From Zingiber officinale (taxonomy: Eukaryota; Streptophyta; Magnoliopsida; Zingiberales; Zingiberaceae), in NCBI RefSeq assembly GCF_018446385.1, contig NC_056002.1, positions 9,062,894 to 9,126,893 of the forward strand: a DNA stretch of 64,000 nucleotides. Reading direction: 5' to 3'. The translations under genes and the position numbers were made by a program. A model generated the notes under the pieces. That model did not search any database and was not told the origin of the DNA. It saw nothing but the letters and a program-made list of their open reading frames with translations. Each line of letters opens with the position of its first letter. Positions within the stretch are counted from its first letter, which is position 1. Below, piece by piece: positions 1-10,569 of the stretch.

Positions 1-730
1 GGTGTCCAGCCTACATCTTAAATACTAGAGAACACTTAGAAAAATTTACATCTAAAGTAGAAAATGGAATTTTTGTAGGATATTCTCTAAACAGTAGGGG
101 TTACAGAATATATAATAAAATTATGCTAAAAATCGAGGAAACCACAAATGTAAAATTTGAAGAAACCCAAGAACAAACTCAACTTCAAGCTATTGAAAAT
201 AATAATTCTGAAGAAACCAATCAATCCCTAGATCATGAAGAAGATGAACACACTCAAGCAAATCAACCTCCTAGAACTATAAGAATCAACCCTAATCATC
301 CAACTGATCAAATAATTGGTGACCCAGACCTAAGGGTTCAGACCAGATCATCCTTTAGGAACCTAAGTCAAATCTCCCTGATTTCAAAAATTGAACCCAA
401 AACTGTAGCTGAATCCCTACTTGATCCAGATTGGATCATCGCTATGCAAGAGGAACTAGCTCAATTTGAGCGTAATGAAGTTTGGGATCTAGTACCACCA
501 CCTAAAGATAAGAAAATAATAGAAACAAAATGGGCATTTAGAAACAAATTAAGTGAATCTGGGGAAATTACTAGGAATAAAGCTAGGCTAGTTGCCAAAG
601 GGTTTAGTCAAGTTGAAGGACTTGACTACGATGAAACCTATGCCCCAGTAGCCAGATTAGAATCCATTAGAATGTTACTAAGTTATGTAGTCCATAAGGG
701 ATTCAAATTATATCAAATGGATGTTAAGTC

Positions 731-2035
731 TGTTGGTGCAGGAAGCATCCGACGATCGAACCTAAGTTTTGATAATGGCAAAGGGATTCAAAGTTAAGAT
801 TCTCTGTTATCTAACATGTTGAATAAGTGTTTCAGGAAAGTCCTAACTGCGGTTAGGCAGGTGAAAATCCTAGGGGGTGGTAACCCTAGGTGGAGGAAAG
901 TCCTAACTGCGGTTAGGTAAGGGAAAATCCTAAGGGGGGGTAACCTTAGGTCCTAGGGGGTGGTAACCCTAGGTGAAGGAAAATCCTAAGGGGGGGTAAC
1001 CTTAGGTCCTAGGGGGCGATAACCCTAGGTGGAGGAAAACCCTAAGGGGCGGCAACCTTAGGTCCTAGGGGGCGGTAACCCTAGGTGGAGAAAAACCCTA
1101 GGGGGCGGTAACCCTAGGTCCTAGGGGGTGGTAACCCTAGGCGGAAAGTCCAGTCGGTCTGGAGGGCCAGACTGGCAACAGGTAAATCTCCTGAGTGGAG
1201 TAGGTGAGGACGCGTTCCCCGCAGAGGGAACAGTAGGCGTCGGGTCGACCTAGGGTTTCCGGTTGGAAACCCGAAGTCAGACTCGGACAGTTCGGAGACT
1301 GTCGAACTTTCATTCATATTTATGATATTATATGTGCTAACTTTGTCTTGCAGGATATGTGTGTATTTTGTGGACTAACACATTGTGTAGGGACAAAAGA
1401 GTAACATTAGCCTAGGATGAACAGTGTCCGAGGCGCCTCCATGGAGCTTGGAGGCGCCTCGGGTACAAAGGAAGAGCTGGCTGCGAAACAGTGTTCAAGG
1501 CGCCTTGAGTGGTGATGGAGGCGCCTTGGACCTGTTGAAGGCGCCTTGAGTGGTGATGGAGGCGCCTTGGATACACGATGGAATCGGAGCGGTGGAGGCG
1601 CCTTGGATGGCTTTCAAGGCGCCTTGGATGCCCTTTATAAGGGACTTCGAGCAGCTTCTTTAATAACAACTCAAGCGATTCTGCTACAAGCTGCTCACGA
1701 GACGATTCCGAAGTGCTGCTACGAGACACCGACGACCCGGAGCTCCGAATTTTCAGATTACGATATTGTCGTCGGTATAATTAATTGTTGTCATTTATTG
1801 TACTTCAAATTGTAATTATTATCGAGTTTATAGTTGTTGCCCACCGGAAGCGATCAAGGATCGCGGGCCTTTGAGTAGGAGTCGATCAAGGTTCCGAACG
1901 AAGTAAATCCTCCTGTCTCTGTGTGCTTGCTTTCTTATTTTCCGCTGCGTTTTAATTACTCGAGTGTTTTCCGAAAAACAAAATAGCCGCGAGCGCTATT
2001 CACCCCCCCCCCCTCTAGCGCGTCTCGATCCAACA
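731..2035 (+). mobile_element. A-family solo LTR inside the copia reverse transcriptase
   Basis: A 1305-bp LTR starts with TGTTGG, ends with CCAACA and is flanked by the 5-bp target duplication AAGTC (726-730 and 2036-2040). No internal region is present, so this is a solo LTR left by LTR-LTR recombination. It contains a short-unit tandem array (840-1145), an array of GGCGCC palindromes (1430-1630), a TATA-like TTTATAAGGG at about 1634, and a C-rich ATTCACCCCC tract near its end. It matches the LTR fragment at 5528-6398. Confidence 0.93.
840..1145 (+). repeat. Short tandem repeats in the A-family LTR
   Basis: About ten degenerate units of roughly 25-35 bp, each built around a small inverted motif CCTAGGGGG(N)GGTAACCCTAGG. 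The unit alternates between CCTAAC...GTTAGG and CCTAGG...CCTAGG forms. The array occupies the 5' (U3) part of the LTR. Confidence 0.8.
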
Positions 2036-4427
2036 AAGTCAGCCTTTCTCAATGGACTGATAAAAGAAGAAGTTTATGTAGGTCAGCCTCCTGGATTTGA
2101 AAATCTAGAACATCCTGATTATGTTTTTAAATTAAAGAAAGCATTATATGGACTTACAAGCACCTAGGGCATGGTATGAAAGGCTAACATCTTACTTAAC
2201 ATCCAAAGGATTCAACCAAGGTCAAATTGACCCAACCTTGTTTGTTAAATTACTAAAAAATGACATATTTATAGCACAGATATATGTAGATGATATAATA
2301 TTTGGTTCAACTAACTCAGACTTTTTAGAAGAATTTATCAACCTAATGGAACAAGAATTTGAAATGAGTTTAGTAGGAAAATTGACATATTTTCTAGGAC
2401 TACAAATTAAACAAACAAATGAAGGAAATTACATTTATCAACATAAATACACTAAAGAATTACTTAAAAAATTCAGAATGGAAAATACAAAAGAAATAAA
2501 AACACCCATGGCAGTAAACACAATCTTAGACAATGACCCAAATGGAAAACCAGTAGATCTAAAGTATTATAGAAGTGCAATAGGCAGTCTACTCTACTTA
2601 ACTGCAAGCCGACCTGATATCTTATTTGCAGTTAGTATGTGTGCTAGATACCAAACCTGTGCTAAAGAATCCCATTTGACTCAAGTCAAAAGGATTTTTA
2701 GATATCTTAAGGGAACAACAAACGTAGGAATTTGGTATCCTAGGGCCAGTGACTTTGAATTAATAGGATATTCTGATTCAGATTATGCTGGATGCAAATT
2801 AGACAGCAAAAGCACAAGCGGTGGATGTCAACTACTAGGTCCATCACTTGTTAGCTGGTTTAGTAGAAAGCAACATTGTGTTGCACTATCTACAACTGAG
2901 TCAGAATACATAACCATAGGAGAATGTGTAGCCCAATTATTATGAATGATGCACATCTTAAAAGATTTCAACTTAAAAATCACAAATGTAAAAGTTTTAA
3001 TTGACAATATTAGCTCAATAAATTTAACAAAAAATCCAGTGCATCATTCAAGAACCAAACACATTGAAATCAGACACCACTTTATCAGGGATCATGTTAC
3101 TAAGGGTGACATTGAGCTCAAATACGTTGAGTCCAAGTCAAACTTAGCTGACATATTCACTAAACCACTCCCTGAAAATGAATTCAGCCATTTACGTAGA
3201 AAACTAGGAATGTGTCTAATAGACTAGGAGTTTCGAATTTCAAAAATATTTTCAAAAATGGTTATTCTCAAATTATAGGTTAAAACATATTTCATTTTCA
3301 AAACTTTCCTATTTTTAGATTTTTTAAATGAATTTTTAGCCTTAGACTAGTTTAAAATCCTTAGAAAGCATGTACCCATAGGACTAGTTTTGAGCATCTC
3401 GCCAAAACCTTAGGCTTACCTTGCTTGTGTTTGACGAACATAGAAAGGGGTGAGATGCATAAGCCACTTGCCTAAGACTTAAGATGCTTATTTCAGTGCA
3501 TCGACATAAGTCTGGGCGTCAAATACAAAATATATATCAATCAAGTTAAGGTTGACCTTAACTTGACTAACCTAGTGAAAGCTACTATCTTTTGATAAGT
3601 CAGTCAGTAACAAACTGGTTAGACATTTGATTTAATGTCAGGTTCAGGAGGAGAAATAAAACGACTTCAGTTTTTTAAATTAAACTTTAAAATTATTTTT
3701 TCAACTCGATTAAAAATATGCAAATTTTTTTAAAAAGTTGATTCTGAAAAAGAATTTTACAAAATCATTTTGAAAACTCCCTTGCATACTTTGAATATTT
3801 TAAAACTATGTGTGCAAACTAACTCTGATACAATCAAGTTGTTTTGGGTTTCACTTTTTATTGAAAATTGATTTTGAATATTAGATTTAACTTAGTTTTG
3901 AAAATTAAATTCAAAATCTAGATTTTACTTAAGTTTGACAATTTGAAAGTTAAATTTTAGTTTTCAAAATTGCTTTGAAAATTGTGGAAATTAGAGTTTT
4001 TCAAACCTAAGTTTCTCAAAATCATTTTTCTTAATTGAATCTTTTACAAACTTAGTTTAGCATTTCAAATAAAGTTTCAAAAACTTATTTGAAAAACATT
4101 TCAAAATTGAAACTAGTTTTGAAAATTTAACTTTTAGTCTTGAAATTTAGAAATTATACACTTGTTTAATGCCTTAAACAAGTTTTTCAAAAATTTAAAC
4201 TCCCCCAGATTATCTTGACATTCTTTTTCTTTATCTGCTTATCTTGACATTTCAAAAAAATCTATGCTTATTTAATCAATGATTATTTTTGATGAATGTC
4301 AAAGGGGGAGGGTTAGGTAGTTAAGTTAGCTAAACCAAAGTTGAAAATACAAACTAACTTTAAAACCATTTAAATGCTTGTCTTTTCGTGCATATGTTTT
4401 CACTAACTTAACCAGGTTGTCATTCCA

Positions 4428-4443
4428 TCAAAAAGGGGGAGAT
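4428..4443 (+). other. Polypurine tract of the SIRE-like element
   Basis: AAAAAGGGGGAGAT directly precedes the TGTTGG start of the 3' LTR. This is the usual plus-strand priming site of copia elements. Confidence 0.8.
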
Positions 4444-5527
4444 TGTTGGTGCGGTTAGCACTAACGATTTAACCCAGGTTTTGATGAATGACAAATCAGG
4501 TTAAGTTAGTCTGTTGTTGTCTAACACTCTGACCGAGTGCGCAGGAGAAGTCCAGACAGGTTGACGGGCTGACCGGATGTCTGGCACGAAGCCCAGCTAG
4601 GTCGACGGGCTGACAGGATAGCTGGCAAGAAGTCCAAGCGGGTCGACGGGCTGACCGGATGCTTGGCGAGAAGTTCAGACGGGTCGAAGGGCTGACCGGA
4701 CGTCTGGCAGGTAAGTGAGGTAAGTCACTGGAGGGGAGTGACTGCGAGGACGCGTTCCTGGGAAGGGAACATTAGGCGTCGATCTGGCTTAGATCCATTT
4801 CGGATATCTAAGTTGAGATCGTGACTAGATTCCGGTCTCGGAAAGATGGAATCTAAGTCATACTCTTTGCTATTACTTTGTTGAACTTTAATTATGCTAA
4901 CACTTTGTTTTGCAGGATCTATTTTGTCTCGGACTAACCTTGTTTTGCAGGAAAGTTGTTCATTGGAAAAAGGTGGTCCGGGCGCCCGGAGGTCCGAGCG
5001 CCCGGGAGGCACCCGGGTGCCCTGGAGGCAAAAATTATCCTGACCGCGCGTCGCCACTTGGAGCTCGCTGGTTGGACTTGCCACGTCTCACCAGGGCGCC
5101 TGGAAGGGATCCAAGGAGCCCCGAGCTTCATATAAAAGATGGGGCGGAGGCAGAGATCATAATCAACTCAGAACTCTTAGACTGCTTGCTCTGCTGCTCT
5201 GCGCTCCAACGACGCCAACGAAGCTCCGACAACGTTCTCTTGTCCTTGTGGTTTTCTTTCTGTCGGTATAGCTTTGTTTTAATTTTCATTAGCATTCCTT
5301 GTACTGTCTTTTGTAATCATTATTTCGAATTGCTAGTGAATTGCCCAACGAAAGTGCTCACGGAGTACGGGCCTTCGAGTAGGAGTCGTCACAGGCTCCG
5401 AACGAAGTAAAAAACATTGTGTTCATCTGTCTAAGCTGTTTCATTTCCGCTGCGCTTAACTCTTTTATACTCGCTGTTTTTCGAATCGATATTCACCCCC
5501 CCTCTATCGACGTTTCACGATCCAACA
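4444..5527 (+). repeat. 3' LTR of the SIRE-like element
   Basis: A 1084-bp LTR from TGTTGG to CCAACA. It holds tandem units around GACGGGCTGACCGGA (4555-4710), GC-rich GGGCGCCCGG-type palindromes (4975-5100), a TATA box (CATATAAAAG, about 5130) and the ATTCACCCCCC tract near its end. The A-family LTR resumes directly after it. Confidence 0.87.
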
Positions 5528-6398
5528 GTAACTCTCCTGAGTGGAGTAGGTGAGGACACGTTCCCCGTAGAGGGAACAGTAGGCGTCGGGTCGACCTAGG
5601 ATTTCCGGTAGGAAATTCGAAGTCAGACCCGAACAGTCCGATGACTGTCAAGTATATCTATCATATTATTTATGTGCTAACTTTGTTTTGCAGGGTTTGT
5701 GTTTGGGACTAACACAATTTGCAAGAACAAAGGAGCAACTTAGACCTCGGATGAACAGTGGCCGAGGCGCCTCCATGGGGCTTGGAGGCACCTCGGGTGC
5801 TAGCCGAAGCCAGCTGTCCAGAGACGCTGGAGGCGCCTCGGAGGTCACTGGAGGCGCCTTGGACCAGGCGTTGGAGGCGCCTTGGAGCAGCTTGGAGGCG
5901 CCTTCAGTGGGATAAGGTGCGACCAGATCAGAGCTGAACCACACGTGCGACTCGGCGGCCTGGAGGCGCCTCGGACAGGCTTGGGGGCGCCTCCAGCACT
6001 GTTTAAAAGGGGACTTCGACCAGCAGCTTAAAACAATGAATTGTAAGAAATCCTTACGCTGCAAGCTGCCTACGAGACGATCCCGAAGTGCTGCAACAAC
6101 ATCTCGACGACCCGAAGCTTCAATTTCCATTTTGCTGTTGTCGGTATAAAGTTCATTTATAATTAATTTATACTTAGCTTGTAATAGATTTTACGAATTA
6201 TAGTTGTTGCCCACCATAAACGCTCAACGAGCGTGGGCCTTGGAGTAGGAGTCGCCCTAGGCTCCGAACCAAGTAAATCTTAGTGTGTGTTCTTTATTTT
6301 ATTCTGCTGCTTTATAACTCGATAGTTTTACGAATTCGAAAAGAGTGAAAGCCACGAGCGTTATTCACCCCCCCCCCTCTAGCGCTTTCGATCATACA
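5528..6398 (+). repeat. A-family LTR, right fragment
   Basis: This resumes the same sequence as solo-LTR positions from about 1178 onward, including the GGAGGCGCCTCC palindrome array (5760-6000) and the ATTCACCCCCCCCC tract (6364). Its left part is displaced by the SIRE-like element and lies beyond the window. It ends inside the left LTR of the minus-strand copia element, so an A-family element inserted there. Whether an internal region exists to the left cannot be seen. Confidence 0.85.
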
Positions 6399-6492
6399 CA
6401 TTTAACATAAATGCAGACATTTGACCAATGTTATTCTTATTTCAAAATAAATGTTCATACAAAAAGTTAGGCTTTTAGTATACATCCCAACA
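6399..6492 (-). repeat. 3' LTR fragment of the minus-strand copia element
   Basis: These 94 bases closely repeat 20354-20448 at the other end of the element (the stretch ending TATACATCCCAACA). The rest of this LTR is displaced by the A-family insertion. Confidence 0.85.
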
Positions 6493-7363
6493 TTCTCCCA
6501 CTTATACTAAAAGACTATGCTGCTATATATGCTGTCATACATCTGATTCTCATCCTCTCAACATGGCCATCAAAAGCTCTTGCCGGAAGGGCCTTAGTGA
6601 AAGTATCCAGGTTATCTACTGATGTAATCTTGGCGACAACAACCTATCCTCGTATTAGGTGGTACTTGCGCTCTATGTGTTTACTTACCTTATGGGCTCG
6701 TGGTTCCTTCGAGTTTGCTATTGCATCACTATTATCACAATAAATTGTAATAATTTTGGGCAAACCAGGAATCACATCTAAGTCCATCATGAAATTTCTA
6801 AGTCATACAACTTCTATGGCTACCTCAGAGACTGTCACAAACTCAACTTCTATGGTGGAGTCCGAAAGGCATTTATGCTTTACACTCCTCCATTGATATG
6901 ACTCCTCCTCCTAAAGTAAATACAAAACCCCGAGGTCAACTTACTATTGTCCCTATCAGTCTGAATCCGTGTAATCCACAGGGAGCAAATTATCTACCTT
7001 GTAAACTAGCATATAATCTCTAGTTCTTCTCAGGTACTTTAATATATGCTTTACGGTAGTCCAGTGTCCTTGTCCTGGGTGACTTTGATATCTGCTAACC
7101 ATGCCCACGGCAAAACAAATATCTAGTCTCGTATATAGCATTGCATACATGAGGCTTCCTACAGCCAAAGCATAAGGAACCGCCTTCATCTCCTCTATCT
7201 CATTTGATGTCTGAGGAGACTATTGGTGCAACATCCCTCAGGTCAAGGTTGACCTGGGTGACCAAGCTGAGTCTTGGTTTGAGTTTAGATGTTTGACAAT
7301 AAGAAATTGATTGAAGAAGAGTCAAGTAGGTCAAGGTTGACCGGATACTTGACAGGGAAGTCC

Positions 7364-7715
7364 TGGTGAGTGAAGCCAGGCAGAAGGAAAATCCTAGTGA
7401 GTGAAGCTAGGTGAAAGTCCTAGTGAGTGAAGCTAGGTGAAAGTCCTGGTGAGTGAAACCAGGTGAAAATCCTAGTGAGTGAAGCTAGGTGAAAGTCCTG
7501 GTGAGTGAAACCAGGTGAAAACCCTAGTGAGTGAAGCTAGGTGAAAGTCCTGGTGAGTGAAGCCAGGCAGAAGGAAAATCCTAGTGAGTGAAGCTAGGTG
7601 AAAGTCCTGGTGAGTGAAGCCAGGTGAAAGCCCTAGTGAGTGAAGCTAGGCAGATGGAAAACCCTAGTGAGTGAAGCTAGGTGAAAGTCACGGTGAGTGA
7701 AGCCGGCAGGAAAAT
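7364..7715 (+). repeat. Tandem repeats in the gag-only LTR (copy 1)
   Basis: About a dozen units of 26-33 bp with alternating cores CTAGTGAGTGAAGCTAG and CTGGTGAGTGAAGCCAG, each a short imperfect inverted repeat. The second LTR carries the same array at 13124-13475. Confidence 0.88.
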
Positions 7716-7956
7716 CCAGGATGGATCAAGGATGATCGGACATCCGGTGTTGGGAAGTCCAAGTAGGTCAAGGGAGTGACCGGATACTTGGCATGAATAG
7801 AAAAGTCAAAGTGGGTCAAAGGATTGACCGGACACTTGGTGGGAAGTCCTAGCAGGTCAAAGGAGTGACCGGATGCTAGGCATGATGTACCAACAGTCAA
7901 GGTTGACCGGATGTTGGTTTGAGAGGCTTGGAACTTGGTTTTGGGCAAAACCAAGT

Positions 7957-8220
7957 GTTGGATCGATCGGTGGATCGATCCAGAGTCGGATCGGTGGATC
8001 GATCCGCTTCTCCTAGCAGAGCCTCGGATCGATCCGTGGATCGATCCAGATGTTCAATCGATCGGTGGATCGATTGGAACGCTGCAGCGCGATAAGCGCC
8101 GGATCGATCCGTGGATCGATCCAGCGCTTTCGAGCATCAGGCGCTCGGATCGATCCGTGGATCGATCCAAAACCTCCCGATCGATTGGGAACATTCGAAT
8201 CGATCGGGATCCGACCGTGG
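7957..8220 (+). repeat. GGATCGATCC palindrome array (5' LTR)
   Basis: About six sites, each made of two palindromic decamers GGATCGATCC (or the ATCGATT variant) separated by two bases, so the centres are 12 bp apart. The same array recurs at 13723-13960 and, in variant form, inside the element at 11937-12120. Confidence 0.85.
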
Positions 8221-8705
8221 CGTCGATAAAGGCCGCAGCGTTCATTTCTTCGCATCTCTTCTCCGATTCACTCCATTCCCCTCTCCACAGCCTCAAGCTC
8301 AGATCGCCAGTTCTTGAAGGATCTTGGAAGTTTTCCAAGTCAAGAGGTGGATCAAAGCCAAGAAGAGAAGCTAGGGTTAGGGTTTATACTCATTGTAAGC
8401 TTGTAAGCTTGTATTTCTTGTATCCTTTCCCTCTCTTCTTGTATTGAGTCTTGTAGGGCTTCTCCGCCCTTGGTAGTGACCATAAAGGAGAGTTTTATTT
8501 AGTGGAGGGTGTGTGTGTTGGTGTGGATCCTTGGATTAGTCACCTCTTGTGAGGTGGATACCAAGTAAACCAACCGTGTTAGCGTTGTGTGATTGTTCTT
8601 TGTATTTCCGCTGCACATCTTTGAAGGAACAAGCAACGCCGAGCACCGAGCGAACGCGATGAGCTATTCACCCCCCCCCCCCTCTAGCTACTTTTGGTCC
8701 TAACA

Positions 8706-8721
8706 AGTGGTATCAGAGCAA
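8706..8721 (+). other. Primer-binding site
   Basis: TGGTATCAGAGC follows the LTR end by two bases. It is complementary to the 3' end of initiator methionine tRNA, the standard primer of plant copia elements. Confidence 0.85.
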
Positions 8722-8838
8722 GGTTGCTCTTCACCGGAATCACCGCCGGAAGGGGCAAACATATCAAGAAAAGCTAGAGGGGTGAAGAAGTTGGAGCAAA
8801 TTCTTCAAGTTCAAGACTTTATCAAGCTCAACTTCAAG

Positions 8839-10569
8839 ATGCAATTCCAAGATGGGCTTGGATTTGACACAAGGGTGGCTCCACCATACACTTCTACGAG
8901 TTTCGATTCTTGGAAATCAAGAATCGAAAATTTTCTTATGATGGAGATAGAGCAATGGTTTGCTCTTATGGAATGCTTCAAGACTCCAACAAACTCAAAG
9001 GGCAAAGTTCTCAAGAGGAGCAAGTGGAGCCAAGAGCAAGTCCAAAGGTGCGAGGCCAATGACAAAGTGACCAAGCTTTTGGTCAACTTATTGCCAAGCA
9101 CCATCCTTTGCAAAATTGGAGAATTTGAAGATGCAAAGGAACTATGGAGCAAATTGGCCAAGCTTCATGAAGAGATCCCCTCCACTGTACAAGAGCAAGA
9201 AGTATCCAGAGAGGGTGACTCTTTGGAGCAAGACCAAGAGGAGGGCTCCGAGGTTGAGAGATGCTCAACCTCTGAAGAAGAAGGAATCCAAGAAGCTTCA
9301 TCCTCAAGGGAATGCAACGAAGGGAACAAGGAGGGAGCATACTCCTTGTTTCATATTCAAGATGATGAAGCCTCCACCTCTAGGATTGAGGGGGAGCAAT
9401 TCTTGGTGACACCGGATCAAGAAGAAGGAGAAGCTTCTACATCCGGGTCAAGAGATGAAGAGATTGAAGAAGCTTCTACCTCCACAAGTCAAGAAAAATC
9501 AAATGGAGGGGAATCAAGGTTCGATCAAGAGGAAGCTTCCACCTCCGGATCCAAAGGAAAAGATGTCATCTCTACAAGCAAAGGTATAAACATTTCAATT
9601 AATAATAAAAATCATATTATATGCTTTGAATGTAGGGAACATGGGCACTACAAGAGCAAGTGCCCCAAATTGGCCAAGAAAAAGGGCCAAATGGCACAAA
9701 AAGGAAAGGAGAAGCTCAAGGAGACCATCCCCGGAACAAAGAAGAGCAAGGAGCACATTGTGTGCTTCTCTTGCAATCAAAAAGGGCATTACCGAAGTCA
9801 ATGCCCCAAGGGGAAGAAGATGGTCAAGGCTCAAGGAGGCATTCGTCAAGGGGGAGCCTCCAAGGTAAAGAAGAAGGTAACATTTATTGAGCCTACCCCC
9901 TTACATTATGGTGAAAAGCATGATAGTTCTAACTTTTATCATTTTAATGCAATTTACCATAAGAATAGAAAGCATGAGGGCTTTAAGGAAAAACATGTGG
10001 CCCTACATGCCAAAACTACCCAACCTAAGGTTAGGAAGGTAGATAGACACTTGGGCAATAACTCTAAAGATTTTAGATACAAGCCCAAAAACAAATATGC
10101 TCATGAATCAAATGAAAAATCTAAAACTAAGGACTTAGTGATAGAAAATCAAGTCTTGAGGTCAAGACTTGATAAAATGGAAAAGACCCTAAAAAGGATG
10201 GAAAATATCCTATTAGGGCAAAATGAGCATAACCTAGGTTTAGGGGTACAAAAGCCATCCAATGGCCATAGAGGTTTGGGATACAAACCAAAGGCTAAGA
10301 AGGATGTGCCCTCTTACCATAGAGTTCCATATAGTTATGGAACAAACCCTAGGTCTAGTGGTCAAGCCAAAAATACTAGGGAAGTCATCCCTAAGAGTAT
10401 TTTTGCAATAAATGTGACTAAGACTTCTAAGAAGTCTAAGAAAGTCACAAACAAGGTCACAAGGGAGGTTATCCCTAGAGTTGACCTAGAAAATGTGACC
10501 AAGGCTTCTAAGAAGCCCAACAAGGTCACTAGGAAGGTATCTAGGGAAGTTATCCTAGTGAGTACCTAG
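8839..10569 (+). CDS. Gag protein of the gag-only element
   Basis: A continuous frame runs from the primer site to 10569, with the first ATG at 8839 (about 576 aa). The N-terminal third resembles the UBN2-type capsid region of copia Gag. A long acidic, Ser/Thr/Glu-rich stretch follows. Two CCHC zinc knuckles lie at about 9622-9663 (C-x2-C-x4-H-x4-C) and 9763-9804. A short coiled-coil stretch (about 10135-10215) precedes a Lys/Thr-rich tail with an internally repeated motif. It looks whole. Gag packages element RNA in cytoplasmic particles. No pol frame follows, which is the reason to call the element non-autonomous. Confidence 0.85.
   Translation: MQFQDGLGFDTRVAPPYTSTSFDSWKSRIENFLMMEIEQWFALMECFKTPTNSKGKVLKRSKWSQEQVQRCEANDKVTKLLVNLLPSTILCKIGEFEDAKELWSKLAKLHEEIPSTVQEQEVSREGDSLEQDQEEGSEVERCSTSEEEGIQEASSSRECNEGNKEGAYSLFHIQDDEASTSRIEGEQFLVTPDQEEGEASTSGSRDEEIEEASTSTSQEKSNGGESRFDQEEASTSGSKGKDVISTSKGINISINNKNHIICFECREHGHYKSKCPKLAKKKGQMAQKGKEKLKETIPGTKKSKEHIVCFSCNQKGHYRSQCPKGKKMVKAQGGIRQGGASKVKKKVTFIEPTPLHYGEKHDSSNFYHFNAIYHKNRKHEGFKEKHVALHAKTTQPKVRKVDRHLGNNSKDFRYKPKNKYAHESNEKSKTKDLVIENQVLRSRLDKMEKTLKRMENILLGQNEHNLGLGVQKPSNGHRGLGYKPKAKKDVPSYHRVPYSYGTNPRSSGQAKNTREVIPKSIFAINVTKTSKKSKKVTNKVTREVIPRVDLENVTKASKKPNKVTRKVSREVILVST

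Larger units (their letters stand above)
1..5527 (+). mobile_element. SIRE/Maximus-like Ty1/copia element, 3' part
   Basis: The left end lies outside the window. Parts in order are the end of the integrase (about 1-160), a linker, reverse transcriptase (about 420-730 and from 2036), RNase H (about 2755-3227, ending with a typical ADIFTKPLP tail), a 1.2-kb AT-rich 3' region, a purine tract and the 3' LTR at 4444-5527. The long untranslated 3' region and LTR style fit the SIRE/Maximus lineage. The coding part is interrupted by a solo LTR of another family (731-2035) and otherwise carries few visible breaks, so it is a fossil of moderate age. The element itself sits inside an A-family LTR, whose right part resumes at 5528. 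Confidence 0.88.
7221..8705 (+). repeat. 5' LTR of the gag-only element
   Basis: This 1485-bp LTR holds tandem AGTCCTGGTGAGTGAAGCC-type units (about 7364-7715), a GGATCGATCC palindrome array (about 7957-8220) and the C-run ATTCACCCCC (8667) close to its end at CCTAACA. The purine-rich 3' partner repeats at 12983. Confidence 0.92.

Noticed and set aside
7364-7715. Regular short repeats that could look like a CRISPR array
   Set aside because: The units are contiguous variants without unique spacers, lie in an LTR and recur in its partner LTR; the genome is a plant's.
7935-8447. Open frames reading Arg-Ser-Ile-Asp-Pro-type repeats in several frames
   Set aside because: They are translations of the GGATCGATCC palindrome array in an LTR and appear in all frames and both LTRs.
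8707-8838. Gag start at the first open codon after the LTR
   Set aside because: That codon is GTG inside the primer-binding site; the first ATG is at 8839.
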